Below are positions 18,605-30,059 of a stretch of 64,000 nt of DNA, piece by piece. Made by a program: the position numbers and the translations under genes. This stretch comes from Microdochium bolleyi. Taxonomy: Eukaryota; Ascomycota; Sordariomycetes; Xylariales; Microdochiaceae. The DNA lies in assembly GCA_001566295.1 (NCBI GenBank), contig KQ964248.1, positions 620,001-684,000 of the forward strand, read 5' to 3'. Every line of letters starts with the position of its first letter. Position 1 is the first letter of the stretch. Under the pieces are notes generated by a model. The model saw nothing but the letters and a program-made list of their open reading frames with translations, had not been told where the DNA came from and did no database searches.

Positions 18605-21596
18605 CGCGATAGACTCCTGTGTTCTCAAGCCATGTCCTTGTGAGGATGAGGATGACGACGATGTGTGGCAGGGGCTGGTGAGGCCGCGAGTCGGAAGGTG
18701 GCCAGAGCTGCAGGGTGCGGTCTTGTCGGGTCGATGGTCGCCTATATGCAATGATAGGGCGGTGACGGATGCGAGTGTTTGCTCGGCGGGGAGGTCTGTT
18801 CCCTACCTCGATTTGAGGTACGACGATGCCTGGAGCTCGGCGCAACAGCGAGGGAGAGCCTTGACTTTTTGGGCTTATCGACGGGGCTGGAAGCTCGAGG
18901 CAGGCGCCCAGATTGGCTGTCGCGCTGGCGCGGTTGGGGTTTGCTGGGGTGCAGCGCGGCACTCGCTATCGGAGGAAGCTGCAGCCACTCCCCACTATCA
19001 GCGCAAAGCACACACCCTTCCTCCAAAAGCTTCCTTCCTCGACATTCAAGCTGCAAATCATCCTGTCACATCTTGGACCTGCCCCAATATTCGGCCACGC
19101 GGGAAAGCTCAGTGGCAAACGACTTGGGGAAAGCCTTGTCTGCGAGAAGAGCCCACAAGCAGCAGCTGGGCGAATACCATCCCGACTGGTCGCATCATGG
19201 TATTGCTTGCAACAGTCGTCCTCAGCAGGAGCCAACAACATCGCTTGCCAAAATATCGAATTTAGGGATGCAACTGCCACATGCATACCCCAAAGGGCTA
19301 CAAACATGCATTCAGGCAGATCATAATGCTTGGATGGCTGTTCGCTTGCTGTGAGCACTGCGCAATGACGCAAACATGAAGAACACGGCGTCAAGCCTCA
19401 TCCAACACCTGGTCGAGCTTTGACCAAGGAGCTTTTGGCACATAGTCCATGATCGCCGAGCTGTCAAAAGGCTTCGATGTAGTACCTTAGCTTGAAGCTG
19501 CTCGAGCTGTGTCTCAGCTTCGGGGGTCCATGTTTGGTGATTCAGAACCGTCGACTCTGAAGACCCCGGAGGTTTCAACTTTGCGTAGTCGAGGGGGCTC
19601 TTGCTCGTGAGGGACATTACCGGGTCAACTCAGTAGCGCATGTTTACACCAAACGGACCATCCCGAAGCACACGACTGCTTAGCATTAGCATTCTCAGCA
19701 GGCATCACGTCGGGCTTGACCAGCTGGCGCAGCTAGCTTAGCCAAATTTGATTCTCCCTACCCACAGAGCCTTCTAGGTAATTACAGCATCGTCCGACGG
19801 TGAGGGGATCCGTTGTATGCTCGCAAACATCAGATTCTGGTTGGCATAGTCGATCGCACCGGAAGTATGTCGGTATTCTTGAGCGTCCTGAGGCACTGAG
19901 CGCGAGCTGTGCCTTCACCGTACCGATGATCTCATTACGAGGCCAATTATCCAGGGCAGCCCAAATGAGCTACATACTTGAGCTTAATATCGAGACTGTC
20001 GATCCGGAGTTCTGCACCGCAGGTTGGCTGGTCCGCTGACATGCCTGGAATCGGGTTGGAGTTGTCCAACAGCGGTGACGTCAAACCTTGACAGGAGGCT
20101 TTTAATCCTTTATCTGACTTGCAAGTGGTTTCGCGATGTCTTCCGGCAGGGTACACGACCAACGGCACTGCTGAGCCACTCGTCCATCTGCCGACTCCAA
20201 GGTTGATACTCGTATGCCACGATGACTGAAGACACATGCTGCTCTCTTGGGGTCGATGCGAGCAAGCTTGCCCCCACCGAAGACGACCAGACTAGGCCTC
20301 GTGTTGGAGCTGCCCAAGTGGGGCGTGAAGATGAAAGAAACCCGACCCCTGAGGGCTGCTTGCCTCAAGGTGCTCAACATGCCCCTGCACAGAGTCGCAT
20401 CCGGCGGCGTCGATAGGGTCCAGACAGGGGAGAGCTGCGTGAGGACGAGACGAGGGCCACGACATACGCCGTTGCCACGGGGCGAGGGTCGAGGGTCTAG
20501 TGTATCAAACAAGAAACTGTTTTGCAGGCCACATGCATCGTCATAGCTACACGACGATCTGCGCGAGCTCTCCGCAGAGCGTCTGGTCTTGGCCGTGCAC
20601 GCCGAGACGGTCAGTCAGAAAAGGTACTTCAAGGACGGAAGTGTGAAGACGGAGCACCTGTGGTGCCACATTCGAATACCTGATCGTACGCGTAGATAGT
20701 GTGACATCTGAGGCAAGGAACGAAGGTCCGCGGCCGGGTCAACGGTTTGGCACAGGCTGTCCGCGTCTCTGTGTCAAGATGAGACCAATGACAGGACGTT
20801 GCCAAGCGTGTTCTGGCGACTTCTGATCATCCTGACTTGGAGTTGCCCCTCGATTCGAGCAGCGCGGGATGGGCGCAGTGCTCCCGTGGGGCGTGCCAGT
20901 CGGAGCTGGCTGGACCTGGAGATGGTAGCCTGAAGCTAGTCTGGCAGCCATGCCCCGTACAGTTGCAGAGCTCCCTGAGGGGCCCGCCCCGAGCTCCTGA
21001 AGCCACCACCAGACTGGGGGTTGGCTGGGCCGGACCGCAGGTGCTCAGTGGCACCGGTCCCGCGAATCGTCACCACTGAGAAGACGTGCAGGCCCTGGAG
21101 GTGCTTCAAACTCGAGCTCTGGCCGTCTGGGGGAGCTGCTGGTCCAACCAGGTGTGTGTGTCCCCGTGCGCGGCCGTGCTGCACCTCTTCCAGCTTCCCC
21201 TCCTTTCTCCTCTGGCGACAACATCACTTTCCTCGTCTGCACATCTCTCCCCCTTTCCCTCATCGTCATCACCCTCCCTCCTCCACACGCTCGCCGCGTC
21301 CATCTCTTGACACTCCTTCCGTCGAGGCTGTCTTGCTCCGTCGGCCGAGCTTCCAGCCAGACACACATCATCATCTCTGCACCCTCCTTACCACGCAGTT
21401 CTTCGTCACTTACGCACGCCGCACCCGCTCGACTCTCAAAATCACATACACACACACAAACTCCCAATTTACCATCAACGCCTAAGCTTTGTGGCTATCC
21501 ATCAGACAAGGCACTGGCATCACAGTTCAGAAATTCATTGATCCGAAAGCACATCACGCACTCAACGTGCATCTGTCCAGCTCAAGCTAGCCCGCC
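18605..21596. promoter_or_regulatory. 3 kb divergent upstream region, GLE1 / SSD1
   Basis: This is one of the longest gaps in the window. The right part (about 21170-21420) is a strongly pyrimidine-rich leader, with a short CA run at 21450-21465 ahead of the SSD1 start; such leaders are typical of fungal 5' UTRs. The middle carries several ~100-codon open frames, none with a recognisable domain. One, on the - strand at 19420-19617, looks coding-like in its first half but changes frame (see findings). Confidence 0.45.
21170..21330 (+). promoter_or_regulatory. Pyrimidine-rich leader ahead of SSD1
   Basis: A C/T-dominated stretch on the coding strand, 270-430 bases before the SSD1 start codon, with many CTCC, CTTTCC and TCTC elements. 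Such tracts commonly mark transcription starts in filamentous fungi. The exact start cannot be read from sequence. Confidence 0.4.
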
Positions 21597-24500
21597 ATGG
21601 ACCAGCAACAGCAGCCGTCGGTGCCGCCGCCACAGCAGCAGCCGCAGCAGCAGCAGCCGCAGGGCCAGCCTCAGGCTCCTCAGCAAGCACCAGCTCCTGG
21701 TGGTGTACATGGACCTGCTGGCCGCCGCTTGCATATCGCGCACAGGCGAAGCCCTTCGGAGCTTACGCCTCTCATGAGCATGTTTGCCAATCCTGGAAGT
21801 AAGTCATCTGCTTCTACCAAGCATGCAAGCACTCTTCGTATACTGGTTTCCCATCCTCGAGACAGTCTTTTCTGACCACCATGGGCTGTGCACAGTGGAG
21901 CAACTAGCTATTCAGCAACAAATCGAGCTTCTACAGCAACAACAGCAGCAGCTTCAAGCTACGCACCAGCAATATATGAACATGGGCATGATTGCTCCTG
22001 GACAAATCCCCGCCGGGGGCCAGTTCAACCCGCTTCAGCCCAACATGGCCAATATTGCACCCCAGAACGCCTTCCAGTTTCCAAGCCAGCTGCCCCAGCA
22101 GCAGAACGTTTCCATGGGCGGCGCTCCTGGTCAGCCCATGACACATCGCCGTAATCAGTCGGCCCTTCCCAACATGAATGTGGGCCCTCCTCCCGCTCCT
22201 TCGTCCGGTGCTTCTGGTTCGACCTTTGGGCAGTTCGAGAGTCCTGCAGGCCAAGGTCGTGGAGAGAGTGCTTCCCGTGGGGGGCGGGGCGGCCCTGGCG
22301 GCGGCCACCAGCGCCGACACTCTTTGGCACTGGCCGATGCCAAGAAAGCTGCCGAAATCGCCCAGCAGAAGAAGACCACTTCCGGATTCTCGTTCCCGGC
22401 CGCTCCCGATCCCAACGCTTCCGAGGAACCGAAACCCGCTGCTGCCGATACCCCCATTGCACAGGGTACAACGACTCGAGGTGGCCGTGGCGGTCATGGC
22501 AGAAGCCAGAGCATGGCTGTGGGCAGTGGTACCCGTGGTGGTGCTGCTGCTGGCCGTGGCGACGGCGACGCAAACCGTCGTGGAGGTCATGGACGCACCG
22601 CTTCCCGCAACTTCGAAGGAAACTGGCGCAATCAGGCGTCAGCTCAAGGCGGAGAGCAGCAGGGACAGCAAGGTGGCTTCCAGCCAGGTCACCGTTCTCG
22701 GGGCTCGGTCAGTCAGCAGTCCATCTCAGGATTGAATGCGTTCCAGTTCCCTGCTCAGCCGCAGCTTATGCAGATGCCTGGCCAGCTTCCCATGATGCCC
22801 CAGATGTACCCTGGCGGACAGCTGAACCCCATGCAAATTAGTCAGCTCCAGGCTCTGCAGGCTGCGCAAATGGGCGGCCAGCAGTTCGTGGGCCTGCAGG
22901 GGAGCCAGCATGCTGGACAGATGGGTGGACAGCAGTCGCAGCAGCAGCAGCAACAACGCAAGACACTCTTTACTCCTTACCTGCCGCAAGCCACGCTGCC
23001 TGCGCTGCTTGGGGATGGTCAGTTGGTATCTGGCATTCTCCGGGTTAACAAGAAGAATCGAAGTGACGCCTACGTCACGACCTCCGATGGACTTCTCGAT
23101 GCCGACATCTTCATTTGCGGTAGCAAGGACCGTAACAGAGCTCTGGAAGGTGATCTTGTCGCGGTCGAGCTGCTCGATGTCGATGAAGTCTGGTCGCAGA
23201 AGCGTGAGAAGGAGGAAAAGAAGAAGCGCAAGGATATCACCGATACTCGCTCCGGATCAGTTAGCGGAAACGCGCCATCCAGCACGGCCAATGGTGAGGA
23301 GAACAGCGCCGCTGAAGGTGGCCTGCGCCGCCGTGGAAGTCTACGACAGAGACCCACACAGAAGAAGAATGACGATGTCGAAGTGGAGGGCCAGAGCCTG
23401 CTGCTGGTCGAGGAGGAGGAGATCAACGACGAGTCGAAGCCGCTCTATGCTGGTCACATTGTGGCTGTCGTTGAGCGCGTTGCTGGCCAGATGTTCTCCG
23501 GAACTCTCGGACTGCTCCGGCCCAGCAGCCAAGCGACAAAGGAGAAGCAGGAAGCCGAGCGCGCTGCCCGTGATGGCGGCCGTGCTCAGGAGAGCAGGCA
23601 GCAGGACAAGCCCAAGATCGTCTGGTTCAAGCCTACCGACAAGCGTGTTCCTCTTATTGCTATTCCAACCGAGCAGGCTCCCCGCGACTTCGTGGAGAAG
23701 CACCAGGACTACGCAGACAGGATTTTCGTTGCGTGCATCAAGCGTTGGCCTATCACGTCGCTGCATCCCTTCGGTACTCTGGTGGAGCAGCTTGGCAAGA
23801 TGGGTGATCTGAAGGTCGAGACGGATGCTCTGCTGCGCGACAACAACTTCTCTTCGGATGAATTCTCCGAGGCTGTTCTCCGCAGCGTCGGCCTCCAGGA
23901 CTGGTCCATTGAGAAGGAGGACGAGGCCGTCATAAGCGCTCGCCGTGACTTCCGCAGTGAGACTACTTTCACTCTTGACATCGCCGGCAACGGTACGCTG
24001 AGCAACGCAGTACACGTCAAGACCGAAGCCGACGGCAAGATCGAGATCGGTGTCCACGTTCCTGATGTCTCTCACTTCATCAAGCCCAATTCCCTTGTTG
24101 ACCGCGAAGCCAAGAAGCGTGGCACGGCCGTGCAGTTGGTCAACCGCGTCTGTGCCCTTCTCCCTCCCAAAATCGCTTCCGAACTTTGCACTCTCACTCC
24201 TGATGAGGACAGGCTGACTGTCAGTGTTGTCTTCCGTGTCAACCCCCACACCGGCGCGGTTGCCGAGGGGGACATCTGGGTTGGCAAGAGTATCACCAAG
24301 AGCACTGCTACGCTCACCCTTGAGGAGCTCGACGCTGGTCTCGAGGATGAGGACGATTTCGAGCATGATGCCGTCTCTGCCAAGGATCTCCAGATCCTCA
24401 ATGTATGTTAAATCCTTGATCAACCTGCCCCGACTCAACACTAACAAGACAAACACAGGTTGTTGCACAAAAGCTACGGGAGACTCGTCTCGGGTCTGAC

Positions 24501-25916
24501 GGCGAGCCCATTGCACCCCTCCGCTTGTTGCACGGCCTTGACGACGAGAGTATTCCCATTCAGAAAAACATCTTCGACTCTACTCCTGGCACTGAGCTGG
24601 TCGAGGAGCTGTTCCACAAGGCGAACGTTGCCGTTGCGCAGAAGCTTGCTGCGGGGCTGCCTGAGAAGGCGCTCCTGCGTCGTCAAGCGGCGCCCAATGC
24701 TCGCCGCCTTCAGACCTTTGTTGACCGTATGAGAGCTCTCGGCTACGACATGGATACGACGAGTAGTGGCACTCTCCAGAACAGCCTGTTCAAGGTTGAG
24801 GACCCTGACTTCCGCAAGGGCATGGAGACTCTTCTGATCAAGAGCATGAACCGTGCCAAGTACTTCATTGGCGGCAAGACGAACAAGCAGATATGGCCCC
24901 ATTATGCTCTGAATGCGCCGCTGTACACTCACTTCACTGCGCCCACCCGGCGCTATGCTGACATCATTGTCCATCGCCAGCTCGAGTCCGTCCTGTCGGA
25001 TGGCGCCATCGAGTACACCGAGGACATTGAGAACCTTGTCAAGACGATCGAGTCCTGCAACACGAAGAAGGACTCGGCACAGAATGCCCAGGAGCAGAGC
25101 ATCCACATCGAGTCATGCAGAGCCATGGACCTGAAGCGCCAGGAGGCCAACGGCGACCTCATCACCGAAGGAATCGTGCTCTGTGTCTACGAGTCGGCTT
25201 TCGACGTCCTGATTCCCGAATGGGGCTTCGAGAAGCGGGTTCACTGTGATCAGCTGCCTCTGAAGAAAGCCGAGTTCCGCAAGGAGAAGCGCGTTCTGGA
25301 GCTATACTGGGAGAAGGGCGTTCCCAGCTCTGCCTACGTGCCTGAGGATGAACGTCCTAAGGCGCAAGCATCGCAGAGGATGTCCAATGCCATGGCCGCA
25401 GCTCGACACGCCGAGCAGGCCGAGAGGGCCAAGAAGGAGCGCGAGGAGGCGACCCGCAAGCAGACAGAGACTGGCACCATCTCGACAGATGACGTTGACG
25501 CCCTCTTTGACGATGATGACGAGGATAACGCGTCTGACATTACTGAGGCCATGGCTGGTGCCTCGCTTGCCGAGCGTCCGACGCAAAGCGTGCCGGGCTC
25601 GCCCACTCGTGGCCCGTCCGACGTCGCCGGCAACCTGCACAGGACACGCTCCGACTCGAAGGTTCCCGTTACCGAGCCCGTGGAGGGTCGCCTGACAAAC
25701 AAGGAGAAGTACCTCAAGTTCTTCTCACTGAGAGAAGAGGGCGGCGAGTACATCCAGGACGTCACGGAAATGACGCGTGTGCCCGTGATTCTGAAGACCG
25801 ACCTCTCGAAGAGCCCGCCGTAAGTTTTACCAGTCCATGAGATTATCAGACGAACCAAGAGACTAACAGGACACAGTTGCTTGACGATCCGCTCGCTAAA
25901 CCCGTATGCTCTCTGA
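21597..25916 (+). CDS. SSD1: Translational repressor Ssd1 (RNase II-like, catalytically degenerate)
   Basis: Four exons: 21597-21798, 21896-24402, 24459-25819, 25877-25916. Introns are 97, 56 and 57 bp with GTAAGT/GTATGT donors; the last tiny exon supplies CLTIRSLNPYAL. The product is 1369 residues. Residues 1-420 are Gln/Pro/Gly-rich with RGG-like patches (prion-like). Cold-shock and RNB domains follow, for example FTPYLPQATLPALLGDGQL, YAGHIVAVVERVAGQMFSG and VHVPDVSHFIKPNSLVDREA. In the position of the RNB catalytic Asp cluster (normally DLDDA) the protein reads GTLSNAVHV, so the nuclease centre is absent, as is usual for Ssd1. Ssd1 binds mRNAs for cell-wall proteins and is controlled by the NDR kinase Cbk1; the N-terminal HRRSPSELT and HRRNQS sites match the HxRxxS/T type that this kinase prefers. 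Confidence 0.93.
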
Positions 25917-27715
25917 GGAAGAAGAGACTGCCGTCTGATAACTTGCTGGATTAGCTTGGCACGGAGAAAGGCCCGGTTCCAAGTATTCATGGCGAGCCAG
26001 GATCGTGTTCAAGCGTTCAAGGTCTGCACGACGACACCAACCGGGGGACGCAGATTGGGAAAATATAAGCTATCTTGATCGAGCTGGAGTGGGGGGGGGG
26101 CCATGACCATTAAGGCATGGCAAACAGTGATTTGCAGCTTCTAGAGCAAAAGAAAAGCCAAGATGCGTTCGATGAAACCTGAACTTGTTCCCTGTGCAAT
26201 CTGTATCCGGGCGGTACCGAGCTCGGCGTCAAGGGCCCCGATCGTGTGTCCGGATGGAAACCCCCTGCGAGACGACTGGAAAAGTATAGATGAGCCGAGT
26301 CGTGCCCCATGCTCGTGAGGAGATGAGAGATAGTCAGGGCGAGCCCAGAGGACATGTGGAGTGGAGTAGGTAGAGGCAGGAATGCCGGTCATGGTAGCAC
26401 CGAGGCTATACAAAGGGGGTGATATCGAGACAGCCAAATGTTTCGAGGCGGTCGGCTGGGAGAGGCCCCGGGTCACGAGCGCGGAGGAGGCTGCATGGAA
26501 AAGAAGAAGCACTCGCCAGGCCACTGTCGCCGTGTTTGTGCGCGGATTAATTATCATGCACATCAACGGGGCGGTGGCCCGCCGAGAGAGGGCTGAAACC
26601 AGCCCTGGAGCTTCCTGGAACAAGGGGCTCTTTGAGCCGACCGCTGCTTGCCACCTTTGCGGTTAGTTGCCTTAGCTAATCCGCCACTTTGCGGCTCCCC
26701 AGGGCTTGTTGCCCAAGCATCGAGGCTTGCTTGCCGTGCCTCAGCTCCTGCACCCACGGCCTGTGTTGCAACTTGCACCCAGGCCTGCCATGATGTTTCG
26801 TGTTTCGCCAGGAGGCCCTCGACGCCTCCGTTCCGACGCTGCCAAGGCGATCTCCTGTGTTCGAAGATGGCGCCCACGACCAGCCACATGAGGCCATTCC
26901 ACCACTGAGCAGCCCCGCGCCCAGAGGTTTGGTGCCAGGGGCGGCGGCCCTTTGGGCTGGATTTGAGATGACGATACTACCAGATCCGGCACCAGTCCAG
27001 CCGGGCAGGAGCAGACGGGGACGAAGAGCCTCCATGTCCAGGGGCAGAGCGCAACCCCGGAGCGGTGCACCACCAGCTCGACCCAAGCCAGGGGCCTTCC
27101 GGGCTGGCCATGGGTGTGTTATTGGCCGGGCGGACCCCTGGCACGGCCGACGATGCTTCCGACCCTCACCTTAACCGTCGCGTCTGATGTCTGTTGCAGA
27201 GCCGGGTGCCGCCGTGCCTGGCAGGGCGCAACGGCCGTTCTAGTCTAAAAGACGTGCCTTCCCCTCCTCGGACCGTGGATGGTGGTTTCTGGTTTCTCTT
27301 CCCCTCATCCCGTCCACTTCTCACCACCCATTTTCTGTGCGGTACCGCGTTCTTTAGTCCTTCACAAGCACTGGTTTGCTTCTCTCTTCCGGGATCCATC
27401 TCCTGTACTATCCTTAACGACAACTTGGCTGTGTGTGTCTCTGTCCGACCGTCTCTCATCATCAACAACGATAATCCGCTCCTAATCTACCTTCCGTCCT
27501 CGGCTTCATTGTCATTCTTTCTCTCGGAATAGCTCAGCTGGTCTTGCTATCAACGAACGACGACATCAAACGACTTATATACTTAATACTCCTATCTCCC
27601 TTCGGACCACCAGTACTCGCCGAACGCAGTCGCTATCTCCAGGACGACACTCGCGAAGAGAAAAAGAACCTTTTGGATATCAGCCAGACCAACAGAAAGC
27701 AACTCAACCGCAAAC
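25917..27715. promoter_or_regulatory. Upstream region and long leader of the Rds1-like gene
   Basis: 1.8 kb between SSD1 and the Rds1-like gene, both +. It starts with SSD1 3' sequence and a run of ten G at 26091-26100. From about 27260 to 27480 the + strand is a pyrimidine-rich leader. No gene is supported in 26100-27200 despite open frames on both strands. Confidence 0.45.
27260..27480 (+). promoter_or_regulatory. Pyrimidine-rich leader ahead of the Rds1-like gene
   Basis: A C/T-rich coding-strand tract 240-460 bases before the start codon. Together with the strong codon bias of the gene it suggests a highly expressed transcript. An ATG at 27279 opens a 68-codon upstream frame inside the tract if transcription starts before it. 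Confidence 0.4.
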
Positions 27716-28678
27716 ATGCCTTCCTTCAGCAAGATCGCCGGCCTCGTGGCTGGCTTCGCCGCCATTGCCTCTGCCGCCCCCTCTGTCCCCAAGCTCACTT
27801 CTGGGCAGACAAAGATGTACGAGATCGCCAAGCGCCAGAACGCTGGTGCCACCGCCCTGGGCATCTCGGACGTCGACATTCTCCAGTTCGCCCTCACTCT
27901 TGAGTGGCTCGAGAACGAGTTCTACAGACAGGGCTTCGCCAAGTTTGGCGACGACCAGTTCCGCGCCCTTGGCCTTAACGACGTGCAGCTCAAGGACCTT
28001 AAGGGTATCGGCAAGTCTGAGGAGACCCATGTCGTCACCCTGACCTCGGCCATTGCCGCCGCCAACGTCAAGCCTGTCCAGCCCTGCACATACAACTTTG
28101 GCTTCACCGACGCCAAGGGCATGGTTGCCACTGCCGCGGTGCTCGAGAGCGTCGGTGTCTCTGCCTACCTCGGCGCGGCCACGCTTGTGTTCGACCCCAA
28201 GATCCTCGCCGTCGCCGGCTCCATCCTGACTGTCGAGGCCCGCCACCAGACCTTCATCCGCGCGGCCTCGGGCATCGTGGCCAGCCCGTCTCCCTTTGAC
28301 ACCCCCCTCGGCCCCAAGGCCATCTTCTCGCTCGCGGCGCCCTTCATCCAGTCCTGCCCCGAGGGCTCCAACCTGATCCTCCAGGCCTTCCCCACCCTGG
28401 CCCTCTCCAGCCCCCAGGCCGCCGATGTCAGCACTCTCCAGGCCGGCAGCATGCTCAACTTCCAGAGCAGCGCGACCGGTGCCACCCACTGCGGCTTCAC
28501 CAACAGCGGTGCGGCCGGTGGTACTGCCTTCACCCCGTTCACTGCCGGCACTGGCTGCGCGCTGCCTCCCAACTTGTCTGGTCTGGTCTACGTTTCGCTC
28601 ACCAACTCTGCGCCCAAGACTGGCGTCATTACTGATGCCATCACGCTCGCCGGTCCCACCGTCCTCCAGCTCTCGTAA
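27716..28678 (+). CDS. Secreted ferritin-like domain protein, Rds1 type
   Basis: A single exon encodes 320 residues. The N-terminus MPSFSKIAGLVAGFAAIASA is a clear signal peptide, likely cleaved after the Ala run. The ferritin-like fold (Ferritin_2 type) has the expected helix acids: LTLEWLENEFYRQGF (about 62-76), KSEETHVVTL (about 101-110), VLESVGVSAYLGA (about 142-154) and LTVEARHQTFIRAA (about 171-184). In S. pombe, rds1 is a stress- and nutrient-responsive gene of this family. Metal binding is plausible from the spacing of Glu/His but is not established. The C-terminal ~110 residues are Ser/Ala/Gly-rich with four Cys. Strong codon bias (mostly C-ending) and a long pyrimidine-rich leader suggest high expression. 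Confidence 0.82.
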   Translation: MPSFSKIAGLVAGFAAIASAAPSVPKLTSGQTKMYEIAKRQNAGATALGISDVDILQFALTLEWLENEFYRQGFAKFGDDQFRALGLNDVQLKDLKGIGKSEETHVVTLTSAIAAANVKPVQPCTYNFGFTDAKGMVATAAVLESVGVSAYLGAATLVFDPKILAVAGSILTVEARHQTFIRAASGIVASPSPFDTPLGPKAIFSLAAPFIQSCPEGSNLILQAFPTLALSSPQAADVSTLQAGSMLNFQSSATGATHCGFTNSGAAGGTAFTPFTAGTGCALPPNLSGLVYVSLTNSAPKTGVITDAITLAGPTVLQLS

Positions 28679-30059
28679 GCGGAGTCGGCTGGGCTGTCGT
28701 GTGTGTGGGTTAGTGAGTGGAAGTGCGCCCCCGAGAAGCTTGAACCCCTCTCCTCTCTTCCTTTCGGATGCGGGATGCAGTTTTTCTTTATTCTATTTCT
28801 TTTCGATCGGAGGACATTGTGTGTAGAGGATGGTCAGTGACGAGGCAAGGGAGTCGTTTTTTTATACCCTGTTGTCCAAGATGAGCATGGGGTCATCCCG
28901 TCGCACCAGTCGACTTTGCCCACTTGTGGATCAAGCTGGCTGGGGATGCTGGTGTGGGGACGATGATGCCCATGTTTGTCTCTCGGCATGCGTGTTAACA
29001 GACGTGGCGGTTTGGAACAGTCGGTTTGTTTATCTGATATATCCCAGAGAAGAAGCAGAAGGAGAGAGGGAAGACAGCGAATAATTAACGTTGAAGAGAG
29101 GTGGTGATACCACACCACATACACACGCACACAAAAACAAAATGAAACCAAGTTGTTCGCTTGAGGAAAATACACTGGAGATTCCGAGGCTTGTGCGTCT
29201 GCCTGCCACGACGGTGAATGTTCTCGGGTGTGAACACTGGGAGATGAAGACGTGCCTGATGTGTTGCTTGGTGCTCTGTACCCGACTGATTGGGGTGGTC
29301 CTCCAGGGGAGCTCCAGGGCTGTGTTGGATGCGGGGGAGCTTGTACCTCTCGAGCGCGCAAGGGGCTGTTCCTGATTGGTCGAGACCCTCCAGCTGTCTG
29401 CTTTGGGCAGGCTCGAGTTGGCTTCAGGCCACTAGCGTGGGCTTGCATTGGCTTTGGCGCGGGACGGCAAACCACTTGTGCTGCTCATCACATCAACGTG
29501 CGTCTGTGTCTGTGTGTGGGGGGGCCGGCGGCCATGTTCGTCGTCATAGCCCTCGGAACCCGTTGCCTTGTGCAACACCTCTAACTGTATTGCTGCCTTC
29601 TGACTCCCTCCTCGCCTCTCATCTGCGGGCCAGGTTGCAAAGCCACGCCGGCTCGTTCTTTTGCCAGAGTTGTTCCAGAGCAATCGCAGCTTCAGCTGTC
29701 CGGTGTCTTCCCGTGCGAAACCGTCTGCTTGGTTCGCGCTGGGTGGCGGATCATTGTTCAGCGTGCCGGCCGACCGATCTTGGATACGCTTACCTACAAC
29801 GGAGCCACCGGCAAGCTGAGGAAGCTTGATGTGGCGAGACACCCGTGTGCCCGGATCGCATACTTGACACGACAACGACAGCAACGGCAACGGTCAAGCA
29901 GGAAACAAGCATAACTCGGGGCATGCTGTCGTACAGCCCCTAGACCTACCCTGAGGTACTACTGTGTTGTCTGCACACTCCAGACACAAACAAACTACGC
30001 ACGCAGACTTGCGCATTCCGACCGCCCAAGGCAGGTAACCTTACTTGCGAGGCGACAGG
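28679..30059. other. Intergenic between Rds1-like and sphingomyelinase genes
   Basis: 1.4 kb holding the Rds1-like 3' UTR and the promoter of the next gene. Its open frames have no recognisable features. A run of G at 29517-29524 and short simple sequence (ACACACGCACAC near 29118) are the only patterns noted. Confidence 0.45.

Noticed and set aside
23341..24516. A 391-codon open frame on the - strand opposite SSD1
   Set aside because: It lies wholly antisense to conserved SSD1 exons; its composition follows from the biased codons of the real gene and it has no domain.
26100..27200. Overlapping frames on both strands between SSD1 and the Rds1-like gene
   Set aside because: No conserved motif, no splice-supported extension; treated as promoter sequence.
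27531..27545. A tRNA A-box-like string (TAGCTCAGCTGG)
   Set aside because: No B box or cloverleaf follows within tRNA distance; it lies in the leader of the Rds1-like gene.
27704..28489. A 261-codon Gly/Ala/Asp-rich frame opposite the Rds1-like gene
   Set aside because: It is a mirror of C-ending codons in a strongly biased gene.
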